NCBI RefSeq assembly: GCF_009733865.1
Contig: NZ_WOFB01000023.1
Location: forward strand, 1 to 57,506
Source: Oceanobacillus salinisoli
GTDB taxonomy: Bacteria; Bacillota; Bacilli; Bacillales; Amphibacillaceae
Length of the DNA: 57,506 nt
Reading direction: 5' to 3'
Both the position numbers and the translations under genes were made by a program. This document shows, in pieces, positions 52,347-57,506 of this stretch. Positions within the stretch are counted from its first letter, which is position 1. Each line of letters starts with the position of its first letter. The notes below the pieces were generated by a model, which did not search any database, had not been told where the DNA came from, and worked only from the letters and a program-made list of their open reading frames with translations.

Positions 52347-53345
52347 ATTACCATTATACATTTCATGCAGTTTTCTGCTTTCTTCCTTCATCTGTTGTAC
52401 GAGTTCTGGAGGGTCAATCACTTGAGCGTCACTCCCCCAATTCAGCAGCCACCCGACTAATCCATCACTGATAATGGCTTTCGTCCGCAATATAAACATA
52501 TCTTCCCCATCTCGTTCAATCGATACATTTTTTCCAAACCGATCAATGATGACATTAATTAATCGGTTGCTGAAACGTACCTTTAAATCCTTCTCCACAC
52601 CTGTAAACATATTGAATACTCTATTTACATATTCCGTGATATCAAAGTGTTCTATCATTTGAAAGTTCTGATCTGTGATTTGGACATCCAGCATTCGATC
52701 CACCCTTAGATGTATCAAACTATCCTTATGCTCATATTTTCCGATTAAATAGTAATAATCATTTTTCCAAATTAAACCATAAGGATGAATTTCCCTCGGA
52801 TCACCATTATTACTTAGAACAAACTCCTTCTTCACATTGTACCTTCCATACTTAAACCGAATAACTCGCTTTTCATGAATCGCATGGTGCAGCGTAAATA
52901 CGGTATACTTCACTTGTCTGGCCTCACCAATTGCAAATTCCTCGATATGTATTTGGTTCTCCAAATGTTTAGCTAAAAAATGACTGGTCAGCTTCTTAAT
53001 TTTGGCAATCATATTTTCCTTATCTTTTTTCGTAATAAATCTGGCGGATGAAATCGCATCCATTAATAATCGAAGCTCTTGTATCTCAAAAAGCCGATTT
53101 TGATAGCTGTAATACTTTGGCAAACCATCGCCTTCATTATTCACGATTAAATCAATATACCTGGAATCCTCTAATTCCCTTAGATCCCTTTTTATTGCAC
53201 TTTCATGAAACTCTACAGTATCATCAAACTCATCATGTAATCGATCAAGAATATCACGAGCAGTTAACTCATTTTCCTCATCTGTGTATTTAGTTAAGAC
53301 ATGAATTAGACCTAGGATACGTTCGGACTTTTTTATTTCTGCCAT
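52335..53345 (-). CDS. WYL-domain transcriptional regulator at the edge of the defence island
   Basis: A 336-residue DeoR/HTH_11-type regulator: winged helix (~1-70, LTARDILDRLHDEFDD), then a WYL domain (~140-210) with VIRFKYGRYNVKKEF and HPYGLIWKNDYYYLIG, then a WCX tail. The start at 53345 (MAEIKKSERI) is set by gggggag; the longer frame is rejected. WYL domains bind nucleic acids or nucleotides, and BrxR/CapW proteins of this type control phage-defence operons. Its position at the promoter-proximal border of a restriction island fits such a role, although the lipoprotein gene and terminators lie between. Confidence 0.85.
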   Translation of the reverse strand: MAEIKKSERILGLIHVLTKYTDEENELTARDILDRLHDEFDDTVEFHESAIKRDLRELEDSRYIDLIVNNEGDGLPKYYSYQNRLFEIQELRLLMDAISSARFITKKDKENMIAKIKKLTSHFLAKHLENQIHIEEFAIGEARQVKYTVFTLHHAIHEKRVIRFKYGRYNVKKEFVLSNNGDPREIHPYGLIWKNDYYYLIGKYEHKDSLIHLRVDRMLDVQITDQNFQMIEHFDITEYVNRVFNMFTGVEKDLKVRFSNRLINVIIDRFGKNVSIERDGEDMFILRTKAIISDGLVGWLLNWGSDAQVIDPPELVQQMKEESRKLHEMYNGNEGP

Positions 53346-53539
53346 TGAATCGCTCCCCCATATCATACGAGATTAAACAAACTATTTCCTGATTATAAGT
53401 TTAACAGAATCAGTAGTATGAAATAACGAAAATGTTCTTATTACTAGTGTTGAAAAAAGCAATACTTACGAATACAATCTTTTATTCGGCTTTATAAAGT
53501 ACACTCAACAAACAGGAGAGCTCTTTCCAAAATAACAAA

Positions 53540-53572
53540 ACCGGTTCCCCTAAACAATTTAGAAGAACCGGT
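53540..53572 (-). terminator. Terminator after the meta-cleavage operon
   Basis: Arms accggttc / gaaccggt with tttgttatttt on the minus strand, eight bases after the dehydrogenase stop. Confidence 0.8.
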
Positions 53573-53579
53573 CTTTTAT

Positions 53580-55052
53580 CTAATTCAATGCAATACAAAT
53601 ATTCTTCGCTTCCGTAAAAAATTCCATACTATGATGGCCACCTTCTCTACCCATACCACTCTTCTTGAATCCACCGAATGGGGCGCGCAAGTCACGGACG
53701 AACCAGCAGTTAACCCAAATCGTACCAGCGCGAACGCCGTGAGAAATGCGGTGAGCTTTTTGCAGATTTTCGGTCCAAACCACACCATTTAATCCATAGT
53801 CTGTGTCATTTGCAATTTGAAGAGCTTCTTCTTCCGTGTCAAAAGGAATAATCGTGACAACCGGTCCAAAAATCTCCTCCTGGCAAATACGAGATTTCGG
53901 ATTATCGTGTACATAAATCGTAGGCTCGAGATAGAAACCATTACGTACATGTTCAGGAAGGTCTGGACGTTTTCCACCACTAATTAACGTGGCACCTTCT
54001 TCTTTTGCAATATCAAGGTAGCTCGTTACTTTATTATAATGAACTTCACTAACCAGGGGCCCCATATCTGTCCCTTTTTCCTGTGGGTCTCCTACTTTCA
54101 GAGCTTGTGCTGCTTGCTTAAATTTCTCTAAAAATTCGTCTAGGATAGAACGCTGAACGAGAATTCTTGATCCAGCAAGACATACTTGACCGGAGTTAAA
54201 GAATGCTGCACGTATCGAACCAGGAATCGCTTTCTCAAGATTGGCATCATCGAATATAATATTTGCCGCTTTCCCACCAAGTTCAAAGGAAACCTTTTTC
54301 AGCGTATCTGCACCACTCTTTAAAATCCGTTTACCTGTAGCAGTAGAACCAGTGAAAGAAACCAAATCTACTTCCGGATGAGTAGTAAGTGCGTTACCTA
54401 CCACACCACCTTGACCTTGCACAACGTTTACGACACCATCAGGAATTCCTGCTTCTTTGGCAATTTCTCCAAGTAATGAAACGGATAATGGCGTGTTTTC
54501 AGCTGGCTTAATCACAGCTGTGTTTCCAGCAGCTAAACATGGTCCAAGCTTCCAAGTCGTTAACATGAAAGGAACGTTCCAAGGTGTAATTAAGGCGGCA
54601 ACACCAACCGGCTCATATCTTGTATAATTGATGTACGATTCACCCATTGGATAAGCTTCTCCACCTTGTTTCTCCGCAAAGTCCGCGAAGAAACGGATAT
54701 TATTTGCTGCCCGTGCCACTTCATGGTTTACCGTTGCTTCATATGGTTTGCCAACATCCATGGCATCGTAACGAGCAATTTCTTCTTTTCTTTCCAGAAT
54801 GATATCTGCCATTTTTCTAAGTTTGGCGGCACGCTCTTCTACCGTCATTTGCCCCCATGGACCATTTTCAAATGCATCTCTTGCAACACGACAAGCCCGG
54901 TCTACATCTTCTTCTGTCGCTTCACTAACACGGGCAATCAATTCCTGGTTCGCCGGGTTCATGACTTCAAAGGTATGATCGTCGCTAGCAGGTACATATT
55001 CTCCATTAATGTATAGGCCGATTTCTTTCACATCTGTTTTCACATTTGTCAT
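53580..55052 (-). CDS. 2-hydroxymuconic (or 2-aminomuconic) semialdehyde dehydrogenase
   Basis: An NAD-dependent aldehyde dehydrogenase, 490 residues, complete. The Cys nucleophile is in FFNSGQVCLAGSR and the general-base Glu in SFELGGKAAN; ITPWNVPFMLTTWKLGP and VSFTGSTATGK mark the NAD site. The genomic setting with 4-oxalocrotonate tautomerase, decarboxylase and hydratase, plus the C-terminal FGGFKKSGMGREGGHHSMEFFTE line, points to the DmpC/XylG group, oxidising the ring-fission semialdehyde to 4-oxalocrotonate. The related aminomuconate enzyme differs only subtly. Last gene of the operon; it starts two bases after the tautomerase stop region. Confidence 0.82.
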   Translation of the reverse strand: MTNVKTDVKEIGLYINGEYVPASDDHTFEVMNPANQELIARVSEATEEDVDRACRVARDAFENGPWGQMTVEERAAKLRKMADIILERKEEIARYDAMDVGKPYEATVNHEVARAANNIRFFADFAEKQGGEAYPMGESYINYTRYEPVGVAALITPWNVPFMLTTWKLGPCLAAGNTAVIKPAENTPLSVSLLGEIAKEAGIPDGVVNVVQGQGGVVGNALTTHPEVDLVSFTGSTATGKRILKSGADTLKKVSFELGGKAANIIFDDANLEKAIPGSIRAAFFNSGQVCLAGSRILVQRSILDEFLEKFKQAAQALKVGDPQEKGTDMGPLVSEVHYNKVTSYLDIAKEEGATLISGGKRPDLPEHVRNGFYLEPTIYVHDNPKSRICQEEIFGPVVTIIPFDTEEEALQIANDTDYGLNGVVWTENLQKAHRISHGVRAGTIWVNCWFVRDLRAPFGGFKKSGMGREGGHHSMEFFTEAKNICIALN

Positions 55053-55053
55053 C

Positions 55054-55248
55054 TTACTTTTCCCTCCGTTTCTTTACCGATTCACCAGCAATCCCCCAGT
55101 GTTCTGCTTTCATCTCATTGATCATCACTCGTACATTTTCCTCTGGTGCATCAAAAATTTCAGACGCTAAATCCGTTACTTCCCGAATAAACCGCTCTTT
55201 TCTTTCCGGAGATCTTCCTTCTAAAATATTCACTTGAATGAGTGGCAT
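55054..55248 (-). CDS. 4-oxalocrotonate tautomerase family enzyme
   Basis: A 64-residue enzyme beginning MPLIQVNILEGRSPERK. After Met removal Pro1 is the catalytic base, and the Arg in the SPERK region and the EFD-like EIFDAPEENVRVMINE segment match 4-OT (DmpI/XylH). The start at 55248 is set by agaggggaag and by the need for Pro2; the longer frame is rejected. It moves the double bond of 4-oxalocrotonate before decarboxylation. It sits between decarboxylase and dehydrogenase genes in one operon. Confidence 0.88.
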   Translation of the reverse strand: MPLIQVNILEGRSPERKERFIREVTDLASEIFDAPEENVRVMINEMKAEHWGIAGESVKKRREK

Positions 55249-55270
55249 CTGTTCTTCCCCTCTCCTAAAT

Positions 55271-56062
55271 TTATTCTGTAAAAACTGCTTGAACGAAACC
55301 AATTCCATCGAAACTTGCCGTAAATTGGTCTCCTGGTTTGATTTCTAATGCAGCAGACAGAGATCCACTTAAAATGACTTCACCAGGCTTGAGACTCTTC
55401 CCAACTTGATACAGTTTATTAGCAAGCCAGGCAACCGCCCTTGCTGGATGCCCCATAACGGCTGCCCCAGCACCAGTTGCTGCAACCTCGCCATTTTGCC
55501 TATATACAAATCCCATTAATCTTAAATCTACATTTTCCGGATTGTAGAAACGTTCCCCAATCATGAATTTCGATGACGAAGAGTTATCACTTACTGCATC
55601 TGCCAACGTAAACTTAAATCCATAAAATCTACTATCAATGATTTCAATCGCTGGTGCTACATATGCTGTTGCAGCTAATACGTCTGCTACCGAAACATGT
55701 GGCCCTTTTAATTCTTTATTTAAAACAAACGCAATCTCAGGTTCTGCTTTGGCATGAATAAATGGGGAAATGGAAATGGGCTCGCCTTCATTTAATTGCA
55801 TGCTTTCAAGTAATACTCCATAAGATGGCTCATGCACTCCCATCATTTCTTGCTTCGCCTTACTCGTTAGTCCTAGTTTCCATCCAACTCGCTTTGTCTG
55901 TTCAGCTTCCTCTTTCATCTCTACTAATCTATCTTGAATTTGATATGCTAATGCTTCATCTAATTCAGGATATTGATCCACAAATTTATCTACCGCTGTT
56001 TTATTTTTTTCAGCATCATATAGTTCCTTGGCAATGACATCTACTACATCTGTCTTTATCAT
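55271..56062 (-). CDS. 4-oxalocrotonate decarboxylase (DmpH/XylI-like)
   Basis: A 263-residue member of the fumarylacetoacetate-hydrolase-like hydratase/decarboxylase family. Compared from memory with the Pseudomonas pair, it follows XylI/DmpH: GWKLGLTSKAKQEMMGV, RFYGFKFTLADAVSDNSSSS and GAGAAVMGHPARAVAWLAN. It converts 2-oxo-3-hexenedioate to 2-oxopent-4-enoate plus CO2, with Mg, usually in a complex with the hydratase encoded next to it. Ribosome site agaggtgag. A paralogue of the gene upstream. Confidence 0.8.
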   Translation of the reverse strand: MIKTDVVDVIAKELYDAEKNKTAVDKFVDQYPELDEALAYQIQDRLVEMKEEAEQTKRVGWKLGLTSKAKQEMMGVHEPSYGVLLESMQLNEGEPISISPFIHAKAEPEIAFVLNKELKGPHVSVADVLAATAYVAPAIEIIDSRFYGFKFTLADAVSDNSSSSKFMIGERFYNPENVDLRLMGFVYRQNGEVAATGAGAAVMGHPARAVAWLANKLYQVGKSLKPGEVILSGSLSAALEIKPGDQFTASFDGIGFVQAVFTE

Positions 56063-56080
56063 AATCTCACCTCTTTCTTT

Positions 56081-56857
56081 CTAGCGTTTAAATGTAACGC
56101 TTATCGCTCCGATATGGTCAAACTCCGCTGTGAATGTATCTTGATCCTCTATTTCCACCGCACTAGTTAACGCACCAGATAATACAATTTCACCAGCTTG
56201 AAGGGAAACATCGTACTTCCCTAATGAATTAGCTAACCAAGCTACAGAACGTAATGGACTCCCCAAAACTGCAGCCCCAGCACCAGAATCTATCATTTCA
56301 CCATTTCTATAAGCAACCATGCCAATATGAGTGAGGTCGATACCATCTAACTTAGCTGGTTTTCCTCCAATAATGGCTGCTGCAGACGATCCATTGTCTG
56401 CTACGGTGTCTTCAAACTTAATTTCCCAGTTCGCAATTCTACTATCAATCACTTCAATAGCCGGAGCGATATAATCTGTGGCCTCGAGTACATCCATAAC
56501 CGTCACATTTGGCCCTTTTAAATCTTTTTTTAACTTGAAAGCAATCTCAAATTCTACTTTTGGCTGAATGAAGTCTTTTAATGAAATCACTTCTCCTTCC
56601 ACATACATCATGTCATCAAGTAAATGACCATAATCTGGTTGGTTTACACCAAACATATTTTGAATCGCTTTGCTGGTAGCTCCAATCTTCTTTCCTACAA
56701 TAATAGCTCCTTCGTCTACTTTTCGTTGAATAAATTCCAATTGCGTATGATAAGCCTCATCTACGGTTATACCTGGATACGTTTCTGTTAAAGGCTGAAT
56801 AACATGTTTCGATTTTTCCGCTTCCAACAATCTAGTTGCTGCCTCTTGTACAGTCAT
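56081..56857 (-). CDS. 2-oxopent-4-enoate hydratase (DmpE/XylJ-like)
   Basis: A 258-residue paralogue of the preceding decarboxylase, closer to XylJ/DmpE: VGKKIGATSKAIQNMFGVNQ, ANWEIKFEDTVADNGSS and GAGAAVLGSPLRSVAWLANS. It hydrates 2-oxopent-4-enoate to 4-hydroxy-2-oxovalerate. The start at 56857 (MTVQEAAT) is set by aaggagggt; the longer frame is rejected. First gene of the operon; the promoter must lie between here and the tandem repeat at ~56962. The aldolase and acylating acetaldehyde dehydrogenase that finish the pathway are not in the window. Confidence 0.8.
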   Translation of the reverse strand: MTVQEAATRLLEAEKSKHVIQPLTETYPGITVDEAYHTQLEFIQRKVDEGAIIVGKKIGATSKAIQNMFGVNQPDYGHLLDDMMYVEGEVISLKDFIQPKVEFEIAFKLKKDLKGPNVTVMDVLEATDYIAPAIEVIDSRIANWEIKFEDTVADNGSSAAAIIGGKPAKLDGIDLTHIGMVAYRNGEMIDSGAGAAVLGSPLRSVAWLANSLGKYDVSLQAGEIVLSGALTSAVEIEDQDTFTAEFDHIGAISVTFKR

Positions 56858-56961
56858 GTATACCCTCCTTTTAAATTTTGGCTTTTCGCTGAATTGATAT
56901 ATACTCGGGATTAACATTAAGTAATGTTGGAGCCTACTACGATAGTGGGAAGTCTTATATA

Positions 56962-57494
56962 TGAGCACTCCTCTCCCGTTTATAAGCGCTACTCTCCCGT
57001 TTATGAGCAGAAATTCTTATTTATGAGCGCTCCTCACCCTCTTATGAGCGGAAATTCTTATTTATGAGCGCTCCCACCCGTTTATGAGCGGAAATTCTTA
57101 TTTATGAGCGCTCCTCTCCCTTTTATGAGCGGAAATTCTTGTTTATAAGCGCTACTCCACCGTTTATGAGCGGAAAATTTCTTTTATGAGCGCCACTCAC
57201 CCGTTTATGAGCGGAAACTCTTATTTATGAGCGCTACTCCCTTTTATGAGCGGAAACTCTTATTTATGAGCGCTCCCCACCCGTTTATGAGCGGAAACTC
57301 TTATTTATGAGCGCTACTCCCTTTTATGAGCGGAAACTCTTATTTATGAGCGCTCCCCACCCGTTTATGAGCGGAAACTCTTATTTATGAGCGCTACTCC
57401 CTTTTATGAGCGGAAATTCTTATTTATGAGCGCTCCCACCCTTTTATGAGCGGAAATTCTTATCTATGAGCGCTCCTCCCCCGTTTATGAGCGA
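56962..57494 (+). repeat. Tandem repeat array, ~41-bp unit, about 12-13 copies
   Basis: Each unit has two halves: ttatgagcggaaattctta and tttatgagcgctcc followed by a C-rich spacer (cacccg or cccttt). The words ttatgagcg and gagcgct recur throughout; aaactc and aaattc variants alternate in runs. There are no unique spacers, so this is not a CRISPR array. All frames have stops, so it is non-coding. It continues to the window edge. Confidence 0.9.
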
Positions 57495-57506
57495 TAAAAC
57501 CTTTTT

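Noticed and set aside
56962..57494. CRISPR array
   Set aside because: Units are contiguous and nearly identical; there are no unique spacers and no cas genes.

Overview
The window looks like a chromosome segment of a low-GC, Gram-positive, spore-former-type Bacillaceae member (Oceanobacillus/Virgibacillus-like). The grounds are strong Shine-Dalgarno sites (AGGAGG variants), frequent TTG/GTG starts, lipoprotein signal peptides with a lipobox Cys, a ydaO-type c-di-AMP leader ahead of ktrAB, an alaR-alaT pair as in Bacillus subtilis, and several families of short dispersed repeats typical of Bacillaceae intergenic DNA. No rRNA, tRNA, CRISPR array, integrase or intact insertion sequence was seen. 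The genus is inference; no search was run.

Left part (1-32.5 kb), mostly ordinary chromosome: a truncated YfiT-like gene and three small unknown genes; pabA with a pabB-pabC fusion for p-aminobenzoate; the K+ uptake pair ktrA-ktrB behind a c-di-AMP riboswitch; a UbiB-family kinase with no canonical start codon; a pair of membrane proteins; alaR-alaT; a phnD-phnC-phnE-phnE uptake operon; an acidic lipoprotein; selO; a nucleoside hydrolase followed by a shred of a second one; a VLRF1-type release-factor-like protein; a TetR-MFS efflux pair; a CAP-domain protein; a frameshifted Rpn nuclease; a stand-alone trpB; and a flavin monooxygenase cassette (two LLM oxidoreductases plus an FMN reductase) between two HxlR regulators. 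Seven copies of a REP-like repeat, five of an AT-rich palindromic repeat, two of a GC-richer composite repeat and about three of a two-hairpin element fill the gaps.

Defence island (32.8-53.3 kb, every gene on the minus strand): from the promoter-distal end, a DUF2357 PD-(D/E)XK nuclease; a McrB-like ATPase with MrcB_N and EVE domains, split by a one-base frameshift; a nuclease-like gene cut by an in-frame TAA; an intact dptF-dptG-dptH operon (DNA-phosphorothioation-dependent restriction proteins) in which DptF carries an extra N-terminal DUF4145-like domain and for which no dndABCDE modification genes are present; a second McrB (intact) with its McrC nuclease broken by two one-base deletions; an acidic lipoprotein; and a WYL-domain regulator at the edge. 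The flanking type IV-like systems look decayed while the Dpt operon is open throughout. An orphan, DUF4145-fused Dpt restriction arm is the most interesting candidate in the window.

Right end (53.5-57.5 kb): a four-gene operon for the 4-oxalocrotonate branch of the aromatic meta-cleavage pathway (hydratase, decarboxylase, tautomerase, semialdehyde dehydrogenase), then about 530 bases of a tandem repeat with a ~41-bp unit.
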